From DASSHC01 sp035693105 (GTDB taxonomy: Bacteria; Chloroflexota; Chloroflexia; Thermomicrobiales; Thermomicrobiaceae): a stretch of 7,997 nucleotides of DNA. A program made the position numbers and the translations under genes. The first letter of the stretch is position 1; the number at the start of each line of letters is the position of its first letter. The stretch lies in assembly GCA_035693105.1 (NCBI GenBank), contig DASSHC010000071.1:1-7997 (forward strand), read 5' to 3'. The notes below the pieces were generated by a model that searched no databases, was not told the DNA's origin, and saw nothing but the letters and a program-made list of their open reading frames with translations. Below, piece by piece: positions 1-6,678 of the stretch.

Positions 1-1122
1 GCCGATGCCGACCGTCTCCCGCTGCTCAGGAGTCAGGGCACGGTGTGACGACATGACCGGGTAGAGCACCAGGCTGAAGACGTCCCCGAGCGTGGTCGCC
101 GGAACGACCATCTCCAGTGCGGCGAGGAAACGGAAGACGGCCTCGCGGTCGCAGCCGTGCATCTCGAAGGAGACCATGGCTCCGTAGAGATCGTCGCGGA
201 AGAGGCGGCTGGCGGTCTGGTGGCTCTCGTGTCCTGGGAGTCCGGGATAGAAGACGCGGGCGACTTTGGGCTGCTCGGCCAGCCAGCTTGCCACGGTCAG
301 AGCGTTCTCGCTCTGCCGCACGATGCGCAGCGGTAGCGTCTTGATGCCGCGCAGGATCAGCCAGGCGTCGAAGGGACTGAGCACGCTGCCGACGGCTTTG
401 TTCAGCTCGTTGAGCTGCAAACGCCGCTCGGCGTCGCAGGCGATCACGCCGGCGGTGACGTCCCCGTGGCCGCCGAGGTACTTGGTCGAGCTGTGGACCA
501 CGTAGTCTGCGCCGAGCCTGGCCGGTTGCACCAGCCAGGGGGTCGCAAACGTGTTGTCGACGGTCAGCGCCGCGCCGGCCGCGTGGGCGAGCTTGGCGAC
601 CGCCGGGATATCGGTCACGCGCAGCAGTGGGTTGGAGATCGTCTCGCAGATGACCGCGCGCACGTCGCCACGCGCCAGCTCGGTCTGGACGGCGTCGAGG
701 TCGAGGATGTCGACGAAGACCGTCTCGATGCCCAGGTCGCGGTAGATCTGATCAAGAAGCTTGACGGTGGCGCCGTAAACATCACGGGAGGCGACGATGC
801 GGCCGCCGCGCGGGGCAGCCGCCAGGATCGGCAGGTTGACCGCGGCCATGCCAGAGGCGACCCCCAACGCCGCGTCCGTCTCCTCCAGCGCCGCGACCGC
901 CGTCTCCATCGCCTCCAGCGTGGGGTTGCCGTAGCGTCCATAGACGAAGACGCCGCTGGCGCCGCCGAGGGCGGCGTCCATCTGCTCGATGTCCTGATAG
1001 ACGAAGCTGGAGGTGGCGTAGATCGGTGTGGCGGTGGGAATGAAATCACGCGGCGCGGGGCGCTCGCCGGCGTGGACGGCGCGGCTGGTCGGTTTCAGGT
1101 GCATGCGGCGGGTATCGGGCAT
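1..1122 (-). CDS. Trans-sulfuration family PLP enzyme (cystathionine gamma-synthase/lyase-like), partial, C-terminus outside window
   Basis: PLP-dependent enzyme of Cys/Met metabolism, fold type I, presumably cytosolic. 374 codons are visible and the frame runs off the left edge; family members are about 380-400 residues, so only the last C-terminal stretch is missing. Visible residues: YGRYGNPT at 61-68 (the Tyr and Arg that bind the cofactor phosphate of the partner subunit), SGMAA at 90-94, Tyr116 in DVYG (ring stacking), Asp189 in DNTFATP (pyridine nitrogen), and the Schiff-base Lys214 in SSTKYLGGHGD. SPFDAWLILRGIKTL at 249-263 is typical of the family. Methionine gamma-lyase usually has a Cys just after the DxYG motif; here the residues are ATVK, which argues against that activity. 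Cystathionine synthase, cystathionine lyase and O-acyl-homoserine sulfhydrylase cannot be separated from what is visible. Start: ATG at 1122 with AGGGGAG five bases upstream; a GTG lies directly before it in frame. Confidence 0.93.
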   Translation of the reverse strand, partial: MPDTRRMHLKPTSRAVHAGERPAPRDFIPTATPIYATSSFVYQDIEQMDAALGGASGVFVYGRYGNPTLEAMETAVAALEETDAALGVASGMAAVNLPILAAAPRGGRIVASRDVYGATVKLLDQIYRDLGIETVFVDILDLDAVQTELARGDVRAVICETISNPLLRVTDIPAVAKLAHAAGAALTVDNTFATPWLVQPARLGADYVVHSSTKYLGGHGDVTAGVIACDAERRLQLNELNKAVGSVLSPFDAWLILRGIKTLPLRIVRQSENALTVASWLAEQPKVARVFYPGLPGHESHQTASRLFRDDLYGAMVSFEMHGCDREAVFRFLAALEMVVPATTLGDVFSLVLYPVMSSHRALTPEQRETVGIG

Positions 1123-1149
1123 CACGGCTCCCCTACTGGGCCGGCATCA

Positions 1150-1188
1150 GACAGCCCGGCACTATAGGGCAGGGCCTGACGGGCTGTC
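1150..1188. repeat. 9-bp inverted repeat straddling the PLP-enzyme promoter (possible operator pair)
   Basis: GACAGCCCG (1150-1158) and CGGGCTGTC (1180-1188) are perfect inverted copies separated by 21 bp, with arm centres 30 bp apart (about three helical turns). One arm covers the -35 box and the other sits just downstream of the -10 box at the predicted start site. Because the transcript would begin inside the downstream arm, a hairpin cannot form in mRNA made from this promoter. A DNA site for a repressor bound on one face of the helix is therefore more likely. It could instead be a weak hairpin at the end of the transporter transcript, but no T-run follows it. Confidence 0.5.
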
Positions 1189-1190
1189 AA
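1154..1190 (-). promoter_or_regulatory. Sigma70-type promoter of the PLP-enzyme gene
   Basis: Read on the minus strand, a perfect -35 box TTGACA (1190-1185) is followed by an 18-base spacer and a -10 box TATAGT (1166-1161, five of six consensus bases). Transcription should start near 1154, giving a leader of about 32 nt before the ATG at 1122, with the ribosome site AGGGGAG at 1134-1128. This is the best-matching promoter in the window and shows that the PLP-enzyme gene does not depend on the upstream transporter gene for transcription. The boxes are read directly; activity is inferred. Confidence 0.7.
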
Positions 1191-1305
1191 ACACGGTGGG
1201 GGGCATGGGTGGGTCGAGCGGTCCTCTACTGGCTTGGGTGGGGCAGCCAATGTGGTCGCCGGCCATGGCACCGGCGAGCGATGCTGTCGACGCGACGCGT
1301 CTGGA
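1191..1305 (-). terminator. Possible weak transcript end of the transporter gene
   Basis: Between the transporter stop and the next promoter there is a 7-bp stem, TCGCCGG (1256-1262) with CCGGCGA (1271-1277) around an 8-nt loop, without a T-run. In minus-strand sense this is followed by a tract rich in C and poor in G (about 1245-1195, with runs such as CCCACCC and CCCCCC). Rho-dependent termination favours such C-rich unstructured RNA. No intrinsic terminator is seen. This is an inference from composition only. Confidence 0.25.
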
Positions 1306-2811
1306 TCAGCCGGGAGGAGCCGGGCTCGATGTCGTCTCTTCCTCCATTCTCGGGCCGCGCACCATGCTGGCCAGGATGGCGAAGAGGCAGACGATCGCGG
1401 CCACGAAGAAGGCGTCGTGGATAGCGTTGACGAACGCCTGGCGCTGCACCAACTCCGGTGAGAGCTTCCCCGTGAGTTGCGCCACGTAGGCCGCCGTCTG
1501 TGCCGCGACGATCGCGCCGGCCGCGGCGATACCGACCGCCTGGCCGTCGATGCGCATCTGTGCCAGCGTGGCGGAGGCGGTGCCGAGGCGCGGCCGGGGC
1601 ACCGAGCCGAGGACCGCGCTGCTGTTGGGGCTGGTGAAAAGCCCTTGGCCGACGCCGATCACCATCAGGCGCGCGACCAGGTCCCAGGTGGGCATGCCTA
1701 CCCGAATGCCGGTCAGCAGAAAGAGGCCGAGCGCCATGACCGCCAGGCCAACCGTGGCCGGGACGCGCTGGCCGATGCGGTCGGAGAGCGCGCCGCTCAC
1801 CGGGGCGAAGATCATGGTCGTCAGCGGGATCGGCGTCAGCAGCAGGCCAGCCTTGAGCGTCGAGAAGCCTTCACCCTGCACCAGGAAGAATGGCATCAGG
1901 AAGGTGGCGGTGAAGAGGGCAGCGAAGGAGATCATCAGCGCGCCGTTGCCAGCCGAGAAGGACCGGATCTTAAAGAGGCGCAGGTCGAGCATCGGATGCC
2001 GCGAACGCAGCTCGGTGAGGATGAAGGCTGAACCGAAAAGGACGAAGGCGGCGAAGAGTCCGAAGACCAGCGGACTTGTCCAACCCCAGGACTGCCCCTC
2101 GATCAGCGCCAGCAGGAGCGAGAGGAGCGCGGTAAGCTGGAGCGTGGCCCCGCGGACATCGAACTGGGCCGGACCGCCGTGGCGCTCCCGCTCCAATACC
2201 CGCATCGACCAGAGGATGGCGAAGATGCCGACCGGCAGGTTGATGTAGAAGATCCAGCGCCAGGAGGCGTACTCGGTCAGAATGCCGCCGATGGTCGGGC
2301 CGAGGCTCAGCCCGACCGAGACGCTGACGCTGTTGAGTCCGAGCGCCCGCCCGCGCTCCCGCGGCCCGAAGGTCGCCGCCACGATCGCCGGCCCCATGGC
2401 TTGCAGCATCGAGGCGCCGATCCCCTGGATGGTGCGGAAGATGACCAGCATCCAGATTGTCAGCGAGAGCCCGCAGAGGACGCTGGCGCCGGTGAAGAAG
2501 GCAAAACCGGTCACGTAGACGCGTTTGTAGCGGAGCAGCTCTCCGGCGCGGCCGAAGGGGAGGAGGAGCGTTCCGACCGTCAGCAGATAGGCGACGACGA
2601 CCCACTCGATGGCGGAGAGGGAGACACCGAAGGCGGACTGGATCGTCGGCAGGGAGATGTTGACGATGCTTCCGTCGAGCGTGGCCATGAAGGTTCCGAC
2701 CGAGACGACGGAGAGCACAAACCACTTGTGGGTGCCGGGGGTGATACCCGGCTCGATGGCCCGATTCGTGGTCGCGCTTGGGCCTACGTTTTGCCGCGCT
2801 CCATCCGGCAC
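1306..2811 (-). CDS. DHA2-family MFS multidrug efflux transporter (EmrB/QacA-like, 14 TM)
   Basis: Inner-membrane proton-coupled drug exporter of the major facilitator superfamily, 501 residues, the usual length for the 14-helix DHA2 group. Motifs: LDGSIVNISLPTI at 45-57 (motif D1 with the membrane-embedded Asp46); loop 2-3 GRAGELLRYKR at 87-97 (motif A, lacking the usual Asp); FRTIQGIGAS at 125-134 (motif B with Arg126); GLSLGPTIGG at 167-176 (motif C, the antiporter signature); WRWIFYINLPVG at 184-195 (DHA2 hallmark); and a second motif A, SGALSDRIGQR, at 339-349. Hydrophobic segments run at roughly 30-50, 66-87, 98-118, 122-145, 158-178, 186-205, 222-238, 249-267, 284-310, 320-340, 352-370, 376-398, 425-441 and 464-484. 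The start is GTG at 2811 with GAAGGGAG just upstream. The first 28 residues are hydrophilic and probably cytoplasmic. The substrate is unknown, and there is no adjacent EmrA-like adaptor or regulator gene. Confidence 0.95.
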   Translation of the reverse strand: MPDGARQNVGPSATTNRAIEPGITPGTHKWFVLSVVSVGTFMATLDGSIVNISLPTIQSAFGVSLSAIEWVVVAYLLTVGTLLLPFGRAGELLRYKRVYVTGFAFFTGASVLCGLSLTIWMLVIFRTIQGIGASMLQAMGPAIVAATFGPRERGRALGLNSVSVSVGLSLGPTIGGILTEYASWRWIFYINLPVGIFAILWSMRVLERERHGGPAQFDVRGATLQLTALLSLLLALIEGQSWGWTSPLVFGLFAAFVLFGSAFILTELRSRHPMLDLRLFKIRSFSAGNGALMISFAALFTATFLMPFFLVQGEGFSTLKAGLLLTPIPLTTMIFAPVSGALSDRIGQRVPATVGLAVMALGLFLLTGIRVGMPTWDLVARLMVIGVGQGLFTSPNSSAVLGSVPRPRLGTASATLAQMRIDGQAVGIAAAGAIVAAQTAAYVAQLTGKLSPELVQRQAFVNAIHDAFFVAAIVCLFAILASMVRGPRMEEETTSSPAPPG

Positions 2812-2926
2812 GACGCTCCCTTCACCATCCGGCGCTCTGCCCAGGATCGCAGCCGGTCGTGCGTTCGTCAGAACACAACGCCGCGCGGTTGGACGCGATT
2901 CCCGTGCCTGGCGGCCGGGAGAACCG

Positions 2927-2941
2927 CCGAGTTGAACTCGG
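2927..2941. promoter_or_regulatory. Operator-like palindrome upstream of the efflux gene
   Basis: CCGAGTTGAACTCGG is a perfect 15-bp palindrome: 7-bp arms around one central base. It lies 116 bp upstream of the transporter GTG, between two divergent genes. The arms almost touch, so as RNA it would make only a short stem; it looks more like a binding site for a dimeric repressor. A second small dyad, GTTC-GTCA-GAAC, lies at 2863-2874, nearer the transporter start. No regulator gene is visible to pair with either site. Confidence 0.4.
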
Positions 2942-2981
2942 ACGCACGCTCCCTTTCATCAGTTGAGGCGCCGGAGGACAG

Positions 2982-3010
2982 GTGACGAAGCGCGGGCCTG
3001 CCGCTAGGCT
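2982..3010 (+). promoter_or_regulatory. Candidate promoter for the small membrane-protein gene
   Basis: GTGACG (2982-2987) lies 17 bp before TAGGCT (3005-3010), a spacing that fits sigma70-type boxes, although each box matches consensus only partly (four and three of six). The same octamer GCTAGGCT occurs just before the TPP riboswitch at 3544-3551, which is the main reason to take this -10 candidate seriously. It would give a leader of about 65 nt. Confidence 0.3.
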
Positions 3011-3064
3011 GGGATGAATGGCCCGCGCCGGCGGCGGCACCATATCCGCGGGCGACGCGTGGCG

Positions 3065-3073
3065 AAGGGAGGA
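3065..3073 (+). promoter_or_regulatory. Ribosome binding site of the small membrane-protein gene
   Basis: AAGGGAGGA, a near-complete anti-16S match, ends seven bases before the ATG at 3081. It decides the start: a longer in-frame version beginning at 3018 has no comparable site and would put a charged, low-complexity stretch in front of the membrane segment. Confidence 0.7.
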
Positions 3074-3080
3074 CGACATT

Positions 3081-3227
3081 ATGATGACAGGCGGCTGCGG
3101 CTGTGGATGCTGCGCCTACTTCCTCCTGGTCCTGGCGCTGATCGGCGCGGCGATCGTCTGGGTCTATCGCTGGCTACGCGGCCGCGAGGAGCAGGAGTTG
3201 CCTACTCGGGAACCGACCAGGTTCTGA
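3081..3227 (+). CDS. Small cysteine-rich single-pass membrane protein (48 aa), function unknown
   Basis: I do not recognise a family. The protein has three parts. Residues 1-11 are a Gly/Cys head with four cysteines (GGCGCGCC at 4-11). Residues 12-29 form one strongly hydrophobic helix (AYFLLVLALIGAAIVWVY). The tail, 30-48, is basic then acidic (RWLRGREEQEL and onward). Positive charges directly after the helix predict the C-terminus in the cytoplasm and the cysteine head outside or at the membrane surface. It is not a lipoprotein precursor, because the cysteines precede the hydrophobic segment instead of following it. The coding case rests on the strong ribosome site, the clear helix and the clean stop. 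The gene stands alone, divergent from the efflux gene and about 330 bp before the thiamin riboswitch. Possible roles (metal or thiol binding, or a small partner of a membrane complex) are speculation. Confidence 0.65.
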   Translation: MMTGGCGCGCCAYFLLVLALIGAAIVWVYRWLRGREEQELPTREPTRF

Positions 3228-3303
3228 CGCGCGGGTCTCCGTTCGGCTACGAGATTGGGCGGGGGGGTGTGGCCACCGAGTAGGTTGAGTGCCGGGCCAC
3301 GAC

Positions 3304-3420
3304 GGATCCCTCGACTACGTTCGGGATGACAGGGATAAGGATGGGGCGAACGACGACGCGTCTTCTCGTCCGGTAGCCCGCCTCCCTCTCCCGGTCATCC
3401 CGAGCGCAGTCGAGGGATCC
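3304..3420. repeat. Imperfect inverted repeat, 27-nt arms (dispersed palindromic repeat family, copy A)
   Basis: The left arm (3304-3330, starting GGATCCCTCGACTACG) and right arm (3394-3420, starting GTCATCCCGAGCGCAG) are inverted copies matching at 25 of 27 positions, around a 63-nt spacer. The arm core, GTCATCC followed by a GC-rich part and then a GGATC end, recurs in the repeat at 7851-7970, so it belongs to a family dispersed through this genome. Such repeats give spurious ORFs on both strands here. It fills most of the gene-free stretch 3228-3557 and could also act as a transcript-end hairpin for the small gene upstream. No transposase or clear target duplication is seen. Confidence 0.8.
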
Positions 3421-3542
3421 CTCCGCACGCGGCAACCAAGCCTCTCGATGGGCAGCGTTCCACTCCGACGCGCAAGCCTGAGGCCGCGTGCCATGAGCGG
3501 TTCCCTTTCCAGCATTGCGGGCTAGCGCCGCCGGGTGACACA

Positions 3543-3551
3543 TGCTAGGCT
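3543..3551 (+). promoter_or_regulatory. Candidate extended -10 element of the thiamin operon
   Basis: TGCTAGGCT fits an extended -10 (TGn before the hexamer TAGGCT). A start about seven bases later, near 3558, would place the transcript's 5' end directly before the riboswitch P1 helix at 3562, as is common for TPP leaders. No convincing -35 box is found at 16-19 bp spacing. The octamer GCTAGGCT is shared with the candidate promoter at 3003-3010. Confidence 0.4.
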
Positions 3552-3559
3552 TGGTCAAA

Positions 3560-3655
3560 CGGTTGCCAGGGGTGCGCGCGGGCGCTGAGAGCGTGGCAAT
3601 GGCCACCAACCCTCCGAACCTGATCTGGGCAATACCAGCGAAGGGACGGCAACGG
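3560..3655 (+). promoter_or_regulatory. TPP riboswitch (thi-box)
   Basis: RNA aptamer that binds thiamin pyrophosphate and controls the operon below it. All conserved blocks are present in order: GGGGTGC (3569-3575), CTGAGA (3585-3590), ACCCT (3609-3613), GAACCTGATCTGG (3616-3628) and AATACCAGCGAAGGGA (3631-3646). P1 forms from GTTGCC (3562-3567) and GGCAAC (3648-3653). A small P3 extension is seen as GTGGC (3593-3597) with GCCAC (3602-3606) around a 4-nt loop. It is followed 30 nt later by an intrinsic terminator, so control is most likely by premature termination when TPP is bound, not by hiding the ribosome site of thiD. Confidence 0.97.
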
Positions 3656-3685
3656 GAATCATAGAACCGCCTCCAAGTCGCACTC

Positions 3686-3712
3686 CGCCGGGCCGTTGGG
3701 CCGGCGTTTTTT
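3686..3712 (+). terminator. Intrinsic terminator, expression platform of the TPP riboswitch
   Basis: CGCCGG (3686-3691) pairs with CCGGCG (3701-3706), and two more pairs are possible inside with one bulged G; six T residues follow (3707-3712). It sits between the aptamer and the thiD ribosome site, so folding aborts the operon transcript. Its inner segment CCGTTG (3693-3698) is complementary to CAACGG (3650-3655), which shares four bases with the 3' strand of P1. This suggests mutually exclusive P1 and antiterminator pairings. Confidence 0.9.
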
Positions 3713-3736
3713 GTGCCGGCACGGCAAGCGAGCCAC

Positions 3737-3741
3737 GGAGG
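3737..3741 (+). promoter_or_regulatory. Ribosome binding site fixing the thiD start
   Basis: GGAGG ends five bases before the ATG at 3747. The frame is open further upstream to a TTG at 3696, but that codon lies inside the terminator hairpin and cannot be the normal start. Confidence 0.8.
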
Positions 3742-3746
3742 CGTGT

Positions 3747-4585
<839 letters not shown>

Positions 4586-4586
<1 letters not shown>

Positions 4587-5380
4587 TGCAATCGACAAAT
4601 GGCGCGCGCGACGAGGCGCTGACGATCGCCGGCAAGGCCTTCTCGTCGCGGTTGATCCTGGGAACCGGCAAGTACCGCTCGAGCGAGGAGATGCTGGCGG
4701 CCTTCGCGGCCTCCGGCGCCGAGATGATCACGGTGGCGCTGCGGCGCATCGACTTCGACGATCCCAAGAGCCGCAGCATCCTCGAAGACGTGGACTGGAC
4801 GCGCTACCAGATTCTGCCGAACACGGCAGGCTGCCAGACCGCCGAGGAAGCGGTGCGCGTGGCGCGGCTGGCGCGCTCGCTCGGGCTGTCGGACTGGATC
4901 AAGCTGGAGGTCATTCCCGATCCCAAGTATCTGCTGCCCGATCCGATCGGCACGCTGGAGGCGGCCAGACAGTTGGTGGACGAGGGCTTCGTCGTCCTCC
5001 CCTACATCAACGCCGACCCGGTGCTCGCTCTCCGGCTGCAGGAGGCCGGCACCGCGACCGTCATGCCGCTGGCCTCGCCCATCGGCTCGGGGCAGGGGAT
5101 CCCCGACTACCGGCAGCTGCAGATCATCCTGGAGCAGGCCACGGTGCCGGTGGTGGTCGACGCCGGCATCGGCGCGCCCTCGGACGCCGCGCTGGCGATG
5201 GAGCTGGGCGCCGACGCCTGCCTGGTCAACACCGCGATCGCCAAAGCGCAGGATCCGGCGGCGATGGCGCGGGCGATGCGCCTGGGGGTCGACGCCGGGC
5301 GGCTCGCCTACCGTGCCGGGCGCGTCCCGAAGCTGGCCTATGCCTCGGCCAGCAGCCCGCTCGAAGGGGTGGTGCGCTAG
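4586..5380 (+). CDS. thiG: Thiazole synthase
   Basis: Condenses 1-deoxy-D-xylulose 5-phosphate, dehydroglycine and the sulfur of ThiS thiocarboxylate into the thiazole phosphate of thiamin; a cytosolic TIM barrel. 264 residues, the usual length. Seen: LILGTGKYRSSEEM at 23-36; LPNTAGCQTAEEAVR at 77-91; the Schiff-base Lys106 in WIKLEV with Glu108 beside it; PDPKYLLPDP at 111-120; the phosphate-binding PLASPIGSGQGI at 161-172; and VDAGIGAPSDAALAMELGAD at 191-210, with Asp192 in the position of the second acid residue of known ThiG enzymes. The start is the ATG at 4586, overlapping the thiD stop (TGATG), with GGAGGGAG at 4572-4579. An upstream in-frame GTG at 4547 lies inside thiD and is less likely. 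The enzyme needs ThiS (end of this operon) plus ThiF and ThiO or ThiH, which are not here. Confidence 0.97.
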
Positions 5381-6049
5381 GTGGCGTTGGAGGCGGCGCG
5401 AGCCACGCTGAGCAACGCGCTTCGGCTCTACGTGCTGACCGACCGGCAGCTCGCGGGCGGGCGCTCGGAGGCCGAGGTGGTGCGCGCCGCGCTGGCCGGG
5501 GGCGCGACCGCCATCCAGCTTCGCTGGAAGACGGGACCGCTACGCGAGGCGCTGACAGTCGGGCGCGAGCTACGCGAGCTCTGCCGTGCGGCGGGGGTTC
5601 TCTTCGTGGTCAACGACCGGATCGACCTGGCGCTGGCGCTGGAGGCCGACGGTGTGCACATCGGCGAGCACGACCTGCCGCTGCCGGAGACGCGCGCGCT
5701 GGTGGGTGAGCGCATGCTGGTCGGCTATTCGCCGCCCACGCTGGTTGAGGCGATCCAGGCCGCGCGCCTGGGCGCCGACTACCTGGGGATTGGGCCGGTC
5801 TTCAGCACGCGTACCAAAGTCGACGCCGGCGAGCCGGTGGGCCTCAAGCGCATCCGCGAGGTGGCCGAGACGGTCACGCTCCCCTTGGTCGGCATCGGCG
5901 GCATCGACGCTGAGAACGCGGCATCGGTTATCGAGGCGGGCGCCGACGGTGTGGCGGTCATCTCGGCTGTGGTAGCGGCACCGGATATCGCGGCCGCCGC
6001 CGGTCACTTGCGCCGGGTCGTCGACTCCGCGCTTGACCTGCGGCCATGA
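5381..6049 (+). CDS. thiE: Thiamine-phosphate synthase
   Basis: Joins HMP-PP to the thiazole phosphate carboxylate, making thiamin phosphate, pyrophosphate and CO2; cytosolic TIM barrel, 222 residues. Seen: IQLRWKTG at 45-52 (Arg48 and Lys50 of the R-x-K pyrophosphate motif), VVNDRIDLAL at 76-85, DGVHIGEHDLP at 90-100, VGYSPPT at 114-120, the phosphate loop GPVFSTRTKVDAGEPVGL at 138-155 with both Thr and Lys146 of the synthase TxTK motif, and VGIGGI at 170-175. This TxTK loop marks it as the true synthase of the two adjacent ThiE-fold genes. Oddities: the usual Glu in QLREK is Trp, and the usual His in S-x-H-T is Pro. Both lie at the active-site mouth. The GTG start abuts the thiG TAG, with AAGGGG at 5364-5369. 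Confidence 0.93.
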   Translation: MALEAARATLSNALRLYVLTDRQLAGGRSEAEVVRAALAGGATAIQLRWKTGPLREALTVGRELRELCRAAGVLFVVNDRIDLALALEADGVHIGEHDLPLPETRALVGERMLVGYSPPTLVEAIQAARLGADYLGIGPVFSTRTKVDAGEPVGLKRIREVAETVTLPLVGIGGIDAENAASVIEAGADGVAVISAVVAAPDIAAAAGHLRRVVDSALDLRP

Positions 6050-6678
6050 GTCAGCCCGGCCGCTTGCACCTGATCAGCGACCGCGCGCTGTGCCCGCTGG
6101 AGCGGTTGCCCGAGGTGGCGGCGCTGGCGGTGCGCGGCGGGGTCGACACCGTCCACCTGCGCGAGAAGGGCCTGCCGGGCGGCGAGCTGCTGGAGTTGGC
6201 GTGCCGGCTGGGCGAGGCGATTGGCGGGCGGGCAGCGCTGCTCGTCAACGAGCGGGTCGACGTGGCGCTCCTGGCCGGAGCCGACGGGGTTCAGTTGGGC
6301 GAGTCGGGTTTGCCGGTGGAGAGGGCGCGCCGCCTGCTGGGTGGCCGGTTGATCGGGCGCTCGGTCCACGATCGCGCCGGCGCCTGGGAAGCAGGCAAGC
6401 AGGGGGCGGACTTCCTGCTGGCCGGGCACGTCTTTGAGACCGGCAGCAAGGCGGGCGAGCCGGGGCGCGGGCTGACGTTCGTGGGCGAGATGGCGGGCCT
6501 GTCGCGGCTGCCGGTGGTGGCGATTGGCGGCATCACGCCGGAGCGGGTCGCGCCGGTGTTGCGCGCGGGCGCCTGGGGCGTGGCGGTGCTCTCCGGCATT
6601 CTGGCGGCGGCCGATGCAGAGGCGGCGGCGCGGAGCTACCGTGAGGCGATCGAAGAGGAGCTGACGCGATGGAGCTGA
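6046..6678 (+). CDS. tenI: Thiazole tautomerase (TenI-type, ThiE-fold paralogue)
   Basis: Probably converts the initial thiazole tautomer released by ThiG into the aromatic carboxythiazole phosphate that ThiE uses; it is not expected to be a second synthase. 210 residues. It shares the ThiE fold: VHLREKG at 36-42, LVNERVDVALLAGADGVQLG at 66-85, VAIGGITPERV at 158-168. The active-site loop is ADFLLAGHVFETGSK at 121-135, matching Bacillus TenI. Its His128 corresponds to the catalytic His122 of Bacillus subtilis TenI (known from the family). The matching position in the upstream thiE product is Pro139, and TenI here lacks the synthase TxTK motif. IGRSVHD at 103-109 is also TenI-like. Its ATG overlaps the thiE stop by four bases (ATGA), so expression is coupled. 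An automatic pipeline would probably call it thiE. Confidence 0.88.
   Translation: MSQPGRLHLISDRALCPLERLPEVAALAVRGGVDTVHLREKGLPGGELLELACRLGEAIGGRAALLVNERVDVALLAGADGVQLGESGLPVERARRLLGGRLIGRSVHDRAGAWEAGKQGADFLLAGHVFETGSKAGEPGRGLTFVGEMAGLSRLPVVAIGGITPERVAPVLRAGAWGVAVLSGILAAADAEAAARSYREAIEEELTRWS

Noticed and set aside
1195..1243. G-rich tract on the plus strand, possible G-quadruplex
   Set aside because: The four G-tracts need one loop of about 20 nt, so it is a poor quadruplex; the C-rich minus-strand RNA reading is more useful.
2813..2961. Direct repeat ACGCTCCCTT at 2813-2822 and 2946-2955
   Set aside because: Ten bases in a GC-rich region, and each copy contains a ribosome-site-like complement; likely chance.
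466..2985. Several plus-strand frames of 150-270 codons over the PLP-enzyme and transporter genes
   Set aside because: All are shadows of the two minus-strand genes; their translations are repetitive Arg/Gly/Asp-rich sequence without domains.
2822..3079. 85-codon minus-strand frame ending just before the efflux gene (possible leader peptide)
   Set aside because: Low-complexity, out of frame with the transporter, and it overlaps the small gene's leader; only its closeness to the transporter start speaks for it.
3247..3609. Open frames on both strands at 3247-3609
   Set aside because: They are made largely of the inverted repeat arms and run into the riboswitch; no ribosome site or family resemblance.
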